A DNA stretch of 64,000 nucleotides. Source: Methylotenera_A sp046594915. Lineage in GTDB: Bacteria > Pseudomonadota > Gammaproteobacteria > Burkholderiales > Methylophilaceae. Below the pieces are notes generated by a model. It was not told the DNA's origin. It did no database searches and saw nothing but the letters and a program-made list of their open reading frames with translations. Position 1 is the stretch's first letter. Every line of letters begins with the position of its first letter. The stretch lies in the NCBI GenBank assembly GCA_046594915.1, contig JBKJRC010000003.1, positions 352,258 through 416,257 of the forward strand, given 5' to 3'. Below are positions 33,500-43,337 of this stretch, one piece after another. The translations under genes were made by a program, and so were the position numbers.

Positions 33500-34564
33500 C
33501 TATGTTTGACCTGGAGAAGTTAATTTTTCAATTGCTTCTTCTAAAGTCTTTATTTTATCTGTTAATTGACTTAAATGGCGAATATTTGCAGCCGTTTTCA
33601 GCCATGCATGGTGTTCTTGAAATGGCATTAACGCGGTATAAGTGCCGGCTTTGTGGATGGATCGCATAATCATGCTGCCAGGTGATATGGTAACGGCATC
33701 TGCAATGGTCAAGTGACCTAAAATCATGGCGGCACCGCCTATTTTGCAGTGTTGCCCAATCACCGCACTGCCCGCAATGCCCACGCAGCCTGCGATAACA
33801 GTATGTGCGCCAATGTGGCAGTTATGCGCAATCTGAATCAGATTATCCAATTTCACACCTTGTTCAATCACCGTATCGTCTATAGCGCCGCGATCAATGG
33901 TAGTATTTGCGCCAATATCAACATTGTCATGAATAATGACACGCCCTACTTGCGGAATTTTAACCCAGTGTTTATTTCCAGCTGAGATGGAATCTGATTC
34001 TTCAGCATAACCAAAGCCATCATTGCCAATTACACAACCAGAAAACAAATGACAATTTTGACCGATTTGAGTGCCGTGTTTTACCGTAACATTGGCTTCT
34101 AATTTAGTATTATCCCCAATTGTCACATTACGTTCTATTACGCAGCCTGCACCGATAACCACATAATTACCCAGCCTTACATCCGCTTCTATAACTGCAT
34201 TTGCGGCAACGCTACAACTTGCGGGAACCTCAGATGAGGCATCGATAAAAGCGCTCTGGTGTATGCCGATTTTTGCAACAGTTACAGGGTTAAGTAATTG
34301 AGATAACTTGGCAAAATAGGCATAAGGATTATCAGTGATGATTTTGGGTAACTTGCTAAGTGCGACGTGCTCTGGCTTTAAAACAACAGCGCTTGCAGCC
34401 GTATTTTGTAGCTGTGCTGTATATCTTGTATCATTAAAAAAACTGATGGCACCGGCTTGCGCAAGTGCCAAAGAACCAACACTACAAATAGGCGTATCAG
34501 GCTCGCCTAAAACTAATCCACCAAGTTGTTGAACAATTTGCTGCAGCGATAAATTTTGGCTCAT
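33500..34564 (-). CDS. lpxD: UDP-3-O-acylglucosamine N-acyltransferase
   Basis: 354 aa, third step of lipid A synthesis. It has an N-terminal uridine-binding domain, then a hexapeptide-repeat beta-helix with the catalytic region LIQIAHNCHIGAHT and a C-terminal helix (HAWLKTAANIRHLSQLTDKI). Order skp-lpxD-fabZ-lpxA-lpxB is the classic one. Confidence 0.97.
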   Translation of the reverse strand: MSQNLSLQQIVQQLGGLVLGEPDTPICSVGSLALAQAGAISFFNDTRYTAQLQNTAASAVVLKPEHVALSKLPKIITDNPYAYFAKLSQLLNPVTVAKIGIHQSAFIDASSEVPASCSVAANAVIEADVRLGNYVVIGAGCVIERNVTIGDNTKLEANVTVKHGTQIGQNCHLFSGCVIGNDGFGYAEESDSISAGNKHWVKIPQVGRVIIHDNVDIGANTTIDRGAIDDTVIEQGVKLDNLIQIAHNCHIGAHTVIAGCVGIAGSAVIGQHCKIGGAAMILGHLTIADAVTISPGSMIMRSIHKAGTYTALMPFQEHHAWLKTAANIRHLSQLTDKIKTLEEAIEKLTSPGQT

Positions 34565-34620
34565 TAAAAATAACTAACTGATTTGAGACTAGAAAATATA
34601 AAATTAACCACCTATCAGGC

Positions 34621-35136
34621 TTATTTTTTGCCTAACAGCTTTAATACTTTATCCGTAATATCAATTTTTTTACTGGCGTAAGCAACGCCGCCGTAAACCA
34701 CTAAGTCATAACCATCAGTTTCAGATACGGTTTGAACCGCTTTATTAATGCGGTCTTGTAGCACAGATAGCTCTTCGTTTTTACGCAAATTAATATCTTC
34801 GCGCAACTCGCGTTGTTTACGCTGAAACTCGATTTTAAGATTAGAAACATCTCGCTCTTTATTGCGGCGCTCTGATTCTGAAAGCGTCACGCCTTCTTTA
34901 TCTAAAGCAGCTTCAATATCTCGAATTTGCTTTTGGGTACGATCAAGTTCTTGTGAACGAGGACTAAATTCGCGCTCTAATTTTTTTCCACTTTCAGCAG
35001 TTTGTGGCGCCTCTTGCAGAATTTTATCTACTTGCACATAGCCCACTTTAAGCTCTGCCGCGGTTAAATTTGTACTTAAGCTGGCTATTAACGCAAAAAA
35101 ACTAGTGGAAATTAACGTTTTTAACATTTGATTCAA
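34621..35136 (-). CDS. skp: Periplasmic chaperone Skp/OmpH
   Basis: 171 aa. A signal peptide (to about residue 27, LTAAELKVGYV) is followed by a long charged coiled coil (residues 50-130) that forms the tentacles holding unfolded outer-membrane proteins. The TTG at 35136 has an AGGAG six bases upstream, while the ATG three codons later is badly spaced, so TTG is preferred. It sits between bamA and lpxD as usual. Confidence 0.93.
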   Translation of the reverse strand: MNQMLKTLISTSFFALIASLSTNLTAAELKVGYVQVDKILQEAPQTAESGKKLEREFSPRSQELDRTQKQIRDIEAALDKEGVTLSESERRNKERDVSNLKIEFQRKQRELREDINLRKNEELSVLQDRINKAVQTVSETDGYDLVVYGGVAYASKKIDITDKVLKLLGKK

Positions 35137-35236
35137 TTCAATCTCCTAACATCATGCGTTTATACGCTTGCTTAACTATTGCTATTCTAACTACTACTGT
35201 CAATATCAGCATGATATTTATTGGGCAATAACGCAA

Positions 35237-37534
35237 CTAAAATTGTTGACCAAGTTGGAACTGTAAGACTTGTGTACGATCATTTTGATCGGCATTCAAA
35301 GCTTTAGCAAATACTAATTTTAGCGGGCCAAATGGTGAGAACCAACTAATGCCTACGCCTGCAGAGTATCGTAACTCGCCCAAAGACAATGATTCACTTT
35401 CTGCGTATACATTGCCAGCGTCGAAAAATCCACTCAGGCGAAATTGCGAGGATTTTTTAATTAATGGCACTGGTATAAACACCTCTGCACTGCCTAACAC
35501 GCGTCGCGTACCGCCTACAGCAAAATTCTGACCAGTGATAGGATCTACGTCCCGCGGACCGATTGCGCCATTGTCATAACCTCTGACGGAGTTAACACCA
35601 CCGATATAGAAGTTTTTGAAGAATGGATAAGCTTTGCCACCATAACTATCTGCGTAACCTAATTCGCCATTCACTAAGAAAGTGACGTCTTTAAACACTT
35701 CTTTATACCAAGCGTGTTTGTACTCTAGTTTGTAATACTGCAAATCCAGGCCAGGCACGCTGGCTTCGGCAGTTAAACGCTGCAAAACACCATTATTGGG
35801 GAACATGACATTGTCGCGAGAGTCATGCGTCCAGCCCGCAGATAATTGCAATGAATTACTGGTACAGCCACTGCCATTTCCACAAAAGTCTAAGTACTGT
35901 TTAGGACTGTTATTAGATAAATCGATTTTTGTAAAATCTATTGTCAGTCCCGCACTGAAGAAATCACGCTCACTTAATGGCAAGCCAAATCGCACGCCTG
36001 CACCATAGGACGAACTATTATAAGTACCAATATCCAAGCTACGGGTATTAACATCACGTCGATACACATCAAAACCGCGACTGATGCCATCAGGCGTAAA
36101 ATATGGATCAGTATAAGATAATGAGTAAGTCGTGTTAACTTTACCTGTATTTATTTGTGCAGAAACACGATTACCAGTGCCTAAAAAGTTTTGCTGATTG
36201 ACCGTAACGCCTAGAACGACACCTTCATTACTGGATAGACCTGCGCCAAACTGCACGCTACCTGTTGATCTTTCCGCTACGTTGACGTTAATGTCCACCT
36301 GGTCGGAAGTACCTGGAACGGCAGGCGTTTCAATATTCACATTATCAAAATACTGCAAACGATCCAAACGCACTTTTGAACGTTCAATTTTATCGCCCGC
36401 ATACCATGCTGATTCTAACTGGCGCATTTCGCGACGCAATACAGAATCGCGCGTACGCGTATTGCCAGTTAAATTAATGCGTCGCACATAAACGCGCTTG
36501 CCTGGATCGACGAAAAAAGTAAATGCGGCGGTGCGATTTTCTTTATTGATTTCTGGAATGGCGTTTACATTGGAAAACGCATAACCTTCGTTACTTAAAC
36601 GATCACTAATAGCTTTGCTTGTCTCGGTAATTTTTTGCCGATTAAACGTGTCGTTTTTGGATACTTTAATCAATGGCAACAGTTCAGATTCTGGCAACTG
36701 CAGCTCGCCTGCCAGCTTCACATCGCTAATGGTATATTTTTCGCCTTCAGTTACGTTGACCGTGATGTAAATATCCTGTTTATCGGGCGAAATAGACACT
36801 TGTGTCGAATCAATCGAAAACTCTAAATAGCCTTGATTCAAATAAAAGGACTTTAAAGTCTCTAAATCGGCAGTCAATTTTTGTTTGGAATATTGGTCAT
36901 CTTTATTCCACCAGCTCATCCAATTGGGCGTAGTTAACAAAAATTCTGCGCGCAAATCTTCGGTGGTATAAATCTTATTGCCCACAATATTGATGTCGCG
37001 AATCTTGGCAACAACGCCTTCTTCAATCTCAAAACGCACAGCAACACGATTACGTTCTAGCGGGCTGACAACGGCTTTCACCGTTGCGCCATATTTGCCT
37101 TGCGCTAGGTATTGGCGCTTGATTTCTTGTTCGGCTTGGTCTAATTGGGATTTATCAAAAATCAGGCCTTCTGAAATACCGATTTGCTTTAACCCTTCGG
37201 TCATTTTGTCAGAAGGAAAAGATTTATTACCGCTGAAGTCAATTTTGGCAATCGCAGAACGCTCCTGCACAGTCACAACCAACACGTCGCCTTCCGCTTC
37301 TATGCGAACGTCTTTAAAAAAGCCTGTGTTGTACAGTGATTTAATCGCCTGCGTGGCTTTTTCATCACTCATGGTGTCACCCACTTGCACAGGCAAATAA
37401 TTAAAAATGGTGCCTGGCTCGGTGCGTTGCAAGCCTTCTACACGGATATCTTTAACAACAAAAGGCTCAAGCGCCAATGCGTGCTGGCTAAAGAGTGCAA
37501 AAACTATGGCTGGGATATGGCGGATTTTAAACAA
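35237..37534 (-). CDS. bamA: Outer-membrane protein assembly factor BamA
   Basis: 765 aa, TTG start. Signal peptide (to about residue 21, SQHALA), five POTRA domains (first at FVVKDIRVEGLQRTEPGTIF), then a 16-strand barrel with the conserved VRGYDNGAIGPRD loop and a C-terminal phenylalanine (FQLGQQF). It inserts beta-barrel proteins into the outer membrane. It lies 4 bp after rseP. Confidence 0.97.
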   Translation of the reverse strand: MFKIRHIPAIVFALFSQHALALEPFVVKDIRVEGLQRTEPGTIFNYLPVQVGDTMSDEKATQAIKSLYNTGFFKDVRIEAEGDVLVVTVQERSAIAKIDFSGNKSFPSDKMTEGLKQIGISEGLIFDKSQLDQAEQEIKRQYLAQGKYGATVKAVVSPLERNRVAVRFEIEEGVVAKIRDINIVGNKIYTTEDLRAEFLLTTPNWMSWWNKDDQYSKQKLTADLETLKSFYLNQGYLEFSIDSTQVSISPDKQDIYITVNVTEGEKYTISDVKLAGELQLPESELLPLIKVSKNDTFNRQKITETSKAISDRLSNEGYAFSNVNAIPEINKENRTAAFTFFVDPGKRVYVRRINLTGNTRTRDSVLRREMRQLESAWYAGDKIERSKVRLDRLQYFDNVNIETPAVPGTSDQVDINVNVAERSTGSVQFGAGLSSNEGVVLGVTVNQQNFLGTGNRVSAQINTGKVNTTYSLSYTDPYFTPDGISRGFDVYRRDVNTRSLDIGTYNSSSYGAGVRFGLPLSERDFFSAGLTIDFTKIDLSNNSPKQYLDFCGNGSGCTSNSLQLSAGWTHDSRDNVMFPNNGVLQRLTAEASVPGLDLQYYKLEYKHAWYKEVFKDVTFLVNGELGYADSYGGKAYPFFKNFYIGGVNSVRGYDNGAIGPRDVDPITGQNFAVGGTRRVLGSAEVFIPVPLIKKSSQFRLSGFFDAGNVYAESESLSLGELRYSAGVGISWFSPFGPLKLVFAKALNADQNDRTQVLQFQLGQQF

Positions 37535-37538
37535 ATGA

Positions 37539-38948
37539 TTAACCCGTAATTAGTCGATTGAAGTCATTAAAAATGGCAATGGTCATGAGTAAGCCTAGCA
37601 ATACAAATCCTACTTTTTGTCCAGTCAGCATGGTTTGTTCAGATACTGGCGAACCCTTTAATATTTCAACGATATAATACATCAAATGCCCGCCATCTAA
37701 CACAGGTATTGGCAAAAGGTTAAGTACGCCAATGCTAATGCTAACTAATGCAAGAAAACTGAGAAATGTGCTAAGCCCCAAACTGGCACTTTCGCCAGCG
37801 AAGCTGGCAATAGTCACCGGGCCGCTGATGCCTTTAATTGATACCTGGCCAGTCACCATTTTACCCAGCATTTTTAAACTGAATATTGCCGTATCCCAGG
37901 TTTTAAAAATGGCTTTTTGCAAAGCTTGTAATGGGGAATATTGTATTTTAATCAATAATTGGTCCAATATTTTTGGATCGATTTTTACACTGGCGCCTAG
38001 TCTGCCGATACGTTTTTTATTTTCTGTTATCTGCTGTGGCACAACAGAAACGCTTAATACTTGTTGGGCGCGCTCAATTTTAAACTGCAACAATTGGTTT
38101 GGATTTGCTTTAACCGTCGCCACCACGTTTTCCCAATCGCGCATGCTGACATTATTAATACTGATAATCCTGTCATTAGACTGAAAATTGGCTTTTTCGG
38201 CAGCACTACCTGCTAACACTTCGCCAATAACAGGATTAACAGCCGGTTTAACCATGTCTAAACCCAGTTTTTTCAGGATATCAATTTCTGGGTCGCTATC
38301 AATGCCATCAAAACCAAGTGTGTGCAGCTGCAAATCGTTATTGCTACTTAACGCTTCAATTTCAACAGTTTTGTTTTCTAGTGAGTTTTCTAATAATATC
38401 CAGCGCGCATCTGTCCAGTTTTTAACTGGCAAGCCAGCCACTTTTTGAATCACTTCTCCACTTTTTAGTTGAGCAGTTGCAGCCAAACTATCTTTTGCGA
38501 CTTCGCCAATAATCGGGCGCATACCCGTAACGCCTTGCATCAGCAAAAACCAATACAGCAATATCGCTAAAAGTAAATTGGCAACTGGGCCTGCCAGCAC
38601 AATCGCGATGCGTTTCCAAACCGTTTGGCGATTGAAAGCACGTTTTAATTCATCTTCAGAATAATTTGTTGGTACTTGCTGGGAATATTCTCCAGTTTCT
38701 GTCGCTGCCTCGCGCTCCGCTTTTAATTCTCGTTCGTCCAGCATTTTTACAAAGCCACCTAGCGGAATCGCCGCCAGAACAAATTCCGTTTTATCTGTGC
38801 CGAAAGTTTTGGTCCAAATTGGTTTGCCAAAACCGACCGAAAAACGCAACACTTTGACATTGCACCAGCGCGCCACTTGAAAATGGCCATATTCATGAAT
38901 AATCACCAAGATGCCGATTGTGACGATAAAAGCGATTAAGGTTAGCAT
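37539..38948 (-). CDS. rseP: Site-2 intramembrane protease RseP
   Basis: 469 aa. Zinc motif HEYGH at H18-H22 in the first helix, two PDZ domains in the periplasmic part (GEVIQKVAGLPVKNW; NDRIISINNVSMRDWEN), and LLPIPVLDGGHLMYY near the C-terminus with the third ligand. It cleaves anti-sigma factors such as RseA and remnant signal peptides. A soluble loop rich in glutamates (about residues 70-100) follows the second helix. It overlaps dxr by 7 bp. Confidence 0.96.
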   Translation of the reverse strand: MLTLIAFIVTIGILVIIHEYGHFQVARWCNVKVLRFSVGFGKPIWTKTFGTDKTEFVLAAIPLGGFVKMLDERELKAEREAATETGEYSQQVPTNYSEDELKRAFNRQTVWKRIAIVLAGPVANLLLAILLYWFLLMQGVTGMRPIIGEVAKDSLAATAQLKSGEVIQKVAGLPVKNWTDARWILLENSLENKTVEIEALSSNNDLQLHTLGFDGIDSDPEIDILKKLGLDMVKPAVNPVIGEVLAGSAAEKANFQSNDRIISINNVSMRDWENVVATVKANPNQLLQFKIERAQQVLSVSVVPQQITENKKRIGRLGASVKIDPKILDQLLIKIQYSPLQALQKAIFKTWDTAIFSLKMLGKMVTGQVSIKGISGPVTIASFAGESASLGLSTFLSFLALVSISIGVLNLLPIPVLDGGHLMYYIVEILKGSPVSEQTMLTGQKVGFVLLGLLMTIAIFNDFNRLITG

Positions 38949-40144
38949 GTACTTAACACTTTTTTATGGGTAGTTTTTGCCATTTCGGTTTGCGCAAATT
39001 GTCTCGCTTGAACATCGATTGCAATTAATTGCTCTAAGCAGGAAACTGGTTCTGACTGAATAGAATTAAGTGCTTTTTCGATTAAAACAGGGATATTTAA
39101 AAAGTGGATTTGATGATCTAGAAACGCTGCTACCGCCACTTCGTTGACTGCATTGAGTATGGCTGGGGCCGTTCCGCCCAAGGCTAATGCATCGTAAGCC
39201 AATTGCAAACAAGGAAAGCACTCGGTATTGGGCGCTTCAAATTCGAGTTTAGCAATTTCTAGCAAATTAAGCGATGCAACACCAGATTCTATGCGATCTG
39301 GGTAAGCCAATGCGTAGGCGATTGGCGTGCGCATATCGGGGTTGCCCAACTGTGCTAAAACGCTGCCATCAATATATTCCACCATTGAATGAATCACGCT
39401 TTGTGGATGCACAATCACTTCAATTTGCTCAGGTTTAGCATTAAACAACCAATGCGCTTCGATGACTTCCAAACCTTTATTCATCAATGTTGCAGAATCA
39501 ATGGTAATTTTTGCGCCCATCACCCAGTTAGGATGTTTAAGTGCCAATGTGGGCGTTACGGCTTGCAACTGGGCTTGTGAATATCCTCTGAACGGTCCGC
39601 CAGATGCGGTTAACAGGATTTTACGAATACCGCCATCACTCAGATGCTCTAAGTGTTGTGGTGGCATCACCTGAAAGATGGCATTATGTTCGCTATCAAT
39701 CGGCAGCAAGGTTGCGCTGCCTGCTTTAACCGCTTGCATAAACAAGCTGCCTGCCATCACCAATGTTTCTTTATTGGCTAATAAGATGCGCTTGCCAGCG
39801 CGCGCAGCCGCCATTGCTGGCTTTAAACCAGCAGCACCTACAATGGCCGCCATCACAATATCAACGCTTGCGTCACTTGAAACTTGCTCTAAGCCAGCCA
39901 TGCCTGAAATAACAGTTGTTTTACTATTAACAGTTTTTAATTTTGCCCGTAAATCCAATGCGGATTGCTCATTTAACAATACCGCAATTTGTGGTTTAAA
40001 TTGCAAGCATTGCTTAAGCATCAAACCCACATTTGAGTTAGCTGCCAGCGCGTAAACTTGATAAACATCGGCATGCTGTGCAATCACATCCAGCGTTTGC
40101 AGGCCGATAGTGCCAGTGCTACCCAATATAGTAATATTGTGCAA
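38942..40144 (-). CDS. dxr: 1-deoxy-D-xylulose-5-phosphate reductoisomerase
   Basis: 400 aa, TTG start. It catalyses the first committed step of the MEP isoprenoid pathway. ITILGSTGTIGLQTLDVIAQ (NADPH site), LANKETLVMAG, LPIDSEHNAIFQ and LTASGGPFRG are diagnostic. It feeds UppS and the hpnCDE squalene branch in this window. Confidence 0.97.
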   Translation of the reverse strand: MHNITILGSTGTIGLQTLDVIAQHADVYQVYALAANSNVGLMLKQCLQFKPQIAVLLNEQSALDLRAKLKTVNSKTTVISGMAGLEQVSSDASVDIVMAAIVGAAGLKPAMAAARAGKRILLANKETLVMAGSLFMQAVKAGSATLLPIDSEHNAIFQVMPPQHLEHLSDGGIRKILLTASGGPFRGYSQAQLQAVTPTLALKHPNWVMGAKITIDSATLMNKGLEVIEAHWLFNAKPEQIEVIVHPQSVIHSMVEYIDGSVLAQLGNPDMRTPIAYALAYPDRIESGVASLNLLEIAKLEFEAPNTECFPCLQLAYDALALGGTAPAILNAVNEVAVAAFLDHQIHFLNIPVLIEKALNSIQSEPVSCLEQLIAIDVQARQFAQTEMAKTTHKKVLSTC

Positions 40145-40145
40145 T

Positions 40146-40982
40146 TTAAACGACCGAGCTGAAATAGTGATAGCTGTAGATCATTAGTAAGCCGATTGGC
40201 AAACTGGGGATAATGCCGTCAATACGGTCTAACACGCCGCCGTGACCTGGTAATAAATCGCCGCTGTCTTTAAGATTGGCCTGGCGCTTCATCATCGATT
40301 CAAACAAATCGCCTACCACGCCCAAACCAGCGATAATCCATAGTGCAGGAAAAATAGCCGGTTGATTAAAACCTAAACTATGTTCAGAGTTAACAAAATA
40401 TAAAATGGTGCCAAATACTGTGACTGCAATCAAAGCGCCAGCTACACCTTCCCAAGTTTTGCCCGGGCTGATATTGGGTGCAAGTTTATGTTTACCGAAA
40501 TTTTTCCCAGCAAAATAAGCCGCGCTATCTGCAATCCAAATAGTGGCCAGCAGCACTAATAACAACCACGGATCTGCACTTTTTGCGCAGATTAATGCTA
40601 ACCAAAGTGATGCGATTAGCAATAAACCCAGCGCCGCCATTAATGCTTTATTATTAACAACATATTTTGTTTTAAACCAGATTGGTACAAAAAATAACCA
40701 AAATACCGACACAATAACAAACAAGACAAGTGCATTAAAAAAGAAAAAATGAAAGCCAAATTGGCGCAGAAAAAACACAGTTAGCAAACCTGTAATCGCA
40801 GCAAAAACCAGATAAAGTTTATTTTGCCACGCACTTAAATGAATCATGCCACCCCATTCGTGCAAACCCAGCAAACAAAGCACCAGCATACTACACGCCC
40901 AGCTAATACTGTTAAGCATAAAAAGTGCAGGGATAAAAATGGCCACCAATATAATGGCAGTGATAACACGAGTTTTAAGCAT
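40146..40982 (-). CDS. cdsA: Phosphatidate cytidylyltransferase
   Basis: 278 aa polytopic enzyme that makes CDP-diacylglycerol. The signature near the C-terminus is GDLFESMMKRQANLKDSGDL followed by LPGHGGVLDRIDG. KLAPNISPGKTWEGVAGALI is also present. It lies 5 bp after uppS. Confidence 0.96.
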   Translation of the reverse strand: MLKTRVITAIILVAIFIPALFMLNSISWACSMLVLCLLGLHEWGGMIHLSAWQNKLYLVFAAITGLLTVFFLRQFGFHFFFFNALVLFVIVSVFWLFFVPIWFKTKYVVNNKALMAALGLLLIASLWLALICAKSADPWLLLVLLATIWIADSAAYFAGKNFGKHKLAPNISPGKTWEGVAGALIAVTVFGTILYFVNSEHSLGFNQPAIFPALWIIAGLGVVGDLFESMMKRQANLKDSGDLLPGHGGVLDRIDGIIPSLPIGLLMIYSYHYFSSVV

Positions 40983-40987
40983 GGGCG

Positions 40988-41761
40988 TTAAGAGAAGTTA
41001 CCTATGGTTAATTGCTCGCTGGTGCGACCAAAACGGCGCTCGCGTTGCTGATAAGAGTCAATGGCCGTCGTAAAGGCTTTTGCATCAAAATCTGGCCACA
41101 GCGTGTCAGTAAAATACAACTCGGTGTAAGCCAGCTGCCACAATAAAAAATTACTCACACGCTTTTCGCCACCAGTCCGAATAAACAAATCTGGCTCAGT
41201 CGCATAATGCATGGATAAATATGGCGAAATATCATCTTCTGTAAATGGCTCTTGTTTTTGTGGCAGCGTTTTTACCATGCGATTGGTGGCCTGCAAAATA
41301 TCCCAGCGCCCGCCATAGTTGGCTGCAATCGTTAAGGTTAAGCCTGTATTATCAGCAGTTAACTGCTCTGAAGCCTCAATTTGTGCGATTAAATCTGCGC
41401 CAAAGCGGCTGCGGTCGCCAATCAGTATTAAGCGAATATTATTGTCATGCAATTTGACCACTTCGCGTTGCAGTGCATCCATAAACAGGCCCATTAAAAA
41501 TGACACTTCATCGTCGGGCCTGCGCCAATTTTCGCTACTAAATGCGAATAAGGTTAAAAATTTTACATCCATCTGCGCGCATTGCTTCACCAAATCACGC
41601 ACCACTTCCACCCCGCGTTTATGACCTGCCACACGCGGTAAAAAACGCTTTCTTGCCCAGCGGCCGTTGCCATCCATAATCACGGCAATATGCTGTGGAA
41701 TTTTAACCGAATCGGGAATCGCTTGCGTGGAACTAAACGATGGTTTGGAAAAAAACTTCAA
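40988..41761 (-). CDS. uppS: Undecaprenyl diphosphate synthase
   Basis: 257 aa cis-prenyltransferase that makes the C55 carrier for peptidoglycan and O-antigen. HIAVIMDGNGRWARKRFLPR carries the catalytic aspartate; LTLFAFSSENWRRP and FIRTGGEKRVSNFLLWQLAY follow. Start TTG at 41761 with AAGGG at good spacing; no other start before the active site is available. Confidence 0.96.
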   Translation of the reverse strand: MKFFSKPSFSSTQAIPDSVKIPQHIAVIMDGNGRWARKRFLPRVAGHKRGVEVVRDLVKQCAQMDVKFLTLFAFSSENWRRPDDEVSFLMGLFMDALQREVVKLHDNNIRLILIGDRSRFGADLIAQIEASEQLTADNTGLTLTIAANYGGRWDILQATNRMVKTLPQKQEPFTEDDISPYLSMHYATEPDLFIRTGGEKRVSNFLLWQLAYTELYFTDTLWPDFDAKAFTTAIDSYQQRERRFGRTSEQLTIGNFS

Positions 41762-41788
41762 TGATTAACCCTTAAATTAGCCTTAAAA

Positions 41789-42346
41789 TTAAACTGCCAT
41801 CAAATCCGTTTCTTTAGCTTGCAACAATTTGTCTACTTCAATCACCGCTTTATCTGTCATTTTTTGCACTTCGTCTTGCGCACGACGCTCATCATCTTCA
41901 CTGATTTCTTTATCTTTTAATAGTTTTTTCAGCGTATCATTGGCATCGCGCCGCACATTGCGAATCGCTACTTTCGCGCCTTCGCCTTCTGTGCGTACGA
42001 TTTTGGTTAAATCGCGGCGACGTTCCTCTGTTAGCATCGGCATCGGCACACGAATCAAATCACCATTGGTAGCAGGATTTAAACCTAAATCGCAATCACG
42101 AATGGCTTTTTCCACCTTGCCAATCATGTTTTTTTCATAGGGTTGCACGTTGATGGTGCGCGCATCGCCTAAATTTACGTTGGCCACTTGATTAACCGAC
42201 ACCATCGATCCGTAATACTCCACCATCACATGGTCCAGCAAACCAGTATGCGCGCGGCCTGTACGCACTTTGGCTAAATCGTTTTTAAGTGATTCTAATG
42301 ATTTTTGCATTTTTGCATCGGCTGTTTTTTTGATATCTTCTAGCAT
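41789..42346 (-). CDS. frr: Ribosome recycling factor
   Basis: 185 aa from ATG 42346, the exact usual length, with GGAG six bases upstream. An in-frame TTG four codons earlier is not needed. Conserved parts: KVRTGRAHTGLLDHVMVEYY, RVPMPMLTEERRRDLTKIV. It splits post-termination ribosomes with EF-G. It lies after pyrH as usual. Confidence 0.97.
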   Translation of the reverse strand: MLEDIKKTADAKMQKSLESLKNDLAKVRTGRAHTGLLDHVMVEYYGSMVSVNQVANVNLGDARTINVQPYEKNMIGKVEKAIRDCDLGLNPATNGDLIRVPMPMLTEERRRDLTKIVRTEGEGAKVAIRNVRRDANDTLKKLLKDKEISEDDERRAQDEVQKMTDKAVIEVDKLLQAKETDLMAV

Positions 42347-42382
42347 ATGCTTCTCCAACTTAACTTTTTATTTTGAACAATA

Positions 42383-43102
42383 CTATTCTACAACAACACG
42401 CGTACCTTCGTTTTCACCCATCACCACGCGCATCAACGCGCCTGGCTTAAAAATACTAAATACTGAAATTGGTAATTTTTGGTCTCTGCACAAGGTTAAT
42501 GCCGTGGCGTCCATCACTTTTAAATCTTTGTTAATCGCTTCGTCAAAAGTCACTGTTTCATAGCGTGTTGCGCTGGGATTTTTTTTAGGATCATCCGTAT
42601 AAATACCGTCTACTTTGGTGGCTTTTAACACAATTTCTGCATTAATTTCCATGCCACGCAAGGCCGCAGCGGTGTCGGTGGTAAAAAACGGATTACCCGT
42701 ACCAGCACCAAAAATCACCACGCGACCTTCTTCTAAATAGCGAATCGCTTTGCCACGAATATACGGCTCTGCGACCTGCTCAATATTCAATGCGCTTTGC
42801 ACGCGCGCTTTGATGCCCATATGCTTCATCGCATCTTGCAGCGCCAAAGCGTTCATCACAGTGGCCAGCATGCCCATATAATCGGCAGTCGCCCTATCCA
42901 TGCCAGCCGCCGCAGGTGCTACACCACGAAAAATATTGCCGCCGCCAATCACAACGCCTACTTCTACACCCAAATCAACAATTTCTTTAATCTGCGCTAC
43001 GATATTATTAATGGTAGCGCGATTAATGCCATAAGCATCGTCGCCCATCAAGGCTTCGCCAGAGAGTTTAAGTAGTATGCGTTTATAGGCTGGTTTTGCC
43101 AT
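42383..43102 (-). CDS. pyrH: UMP kinase
   Basis: 239 aa hexameric amino-acid-kinase-fold enzyme. RILLKLSGEALMGDDAYGIN, VVIGGGNIFRG, VVIFGAGTGNPFFTTDTAAA and the VMDATALTLC segment are diagnostic. It makes UDP for RNA and for UDP-sugar precursors. It begins a unit after the tsf terminator, leading to frr, uppS, cdsA, dxr, rseP and bamA. Confidence 0.97.
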   Translation of the reverse strand: MAKPAYKRILLKLSGEALMGDDAYGINRATINNIVAQIKEIVDLGVEVGVVIGGGNIFRGVAPAAAGMDRATADYMGMLATVMNALALQDAMKHMGIKARVQSALNIEQVAEPYIRGKAIRYLEEGRVVIFGAGTGNPFFTTDTAAALRGMEINAEIVLKATKVDGIYTDDPKKNPSATRYETVTFDEAINKDLKVMDATALTLCRDQKLPISVFSIFKPGALMRVVMGENEGTRVVVE

Positions 43103-43288
43103 GGTTTACCCTGTTTTAATAGTTTGATTATTTAATCACAAACGCTAGGATTTGACTAAATTTTCCGATGAATTTATTCAGGTTTTTTGTGGTTTTTCAA
43201 TCATTTTTATGGATAACTTCAGATTAAAGTTGTTTATTTAAAGATGCCTACCCTGCACTTTTAAACTTAACCTTTAAAAATGACGAAA

Positions 43289-43325
43289 AAAAAGTGAACT
43301 CAGCAATATGCCAAGCTCACTTTTT
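43289..43325 (-). terminator. Terminator after tsf
   Basis: 9-bp stem (43289-43297 with 43317-43325) whose arms end in A and T runs, 13 bp after the tsf stop. On the minus strand it is followed by a long T run. It separates rpsB-tsf from pyrH. Confidence 0.75.
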
Positions 43326-43337
43326 ATTTAGCGCATT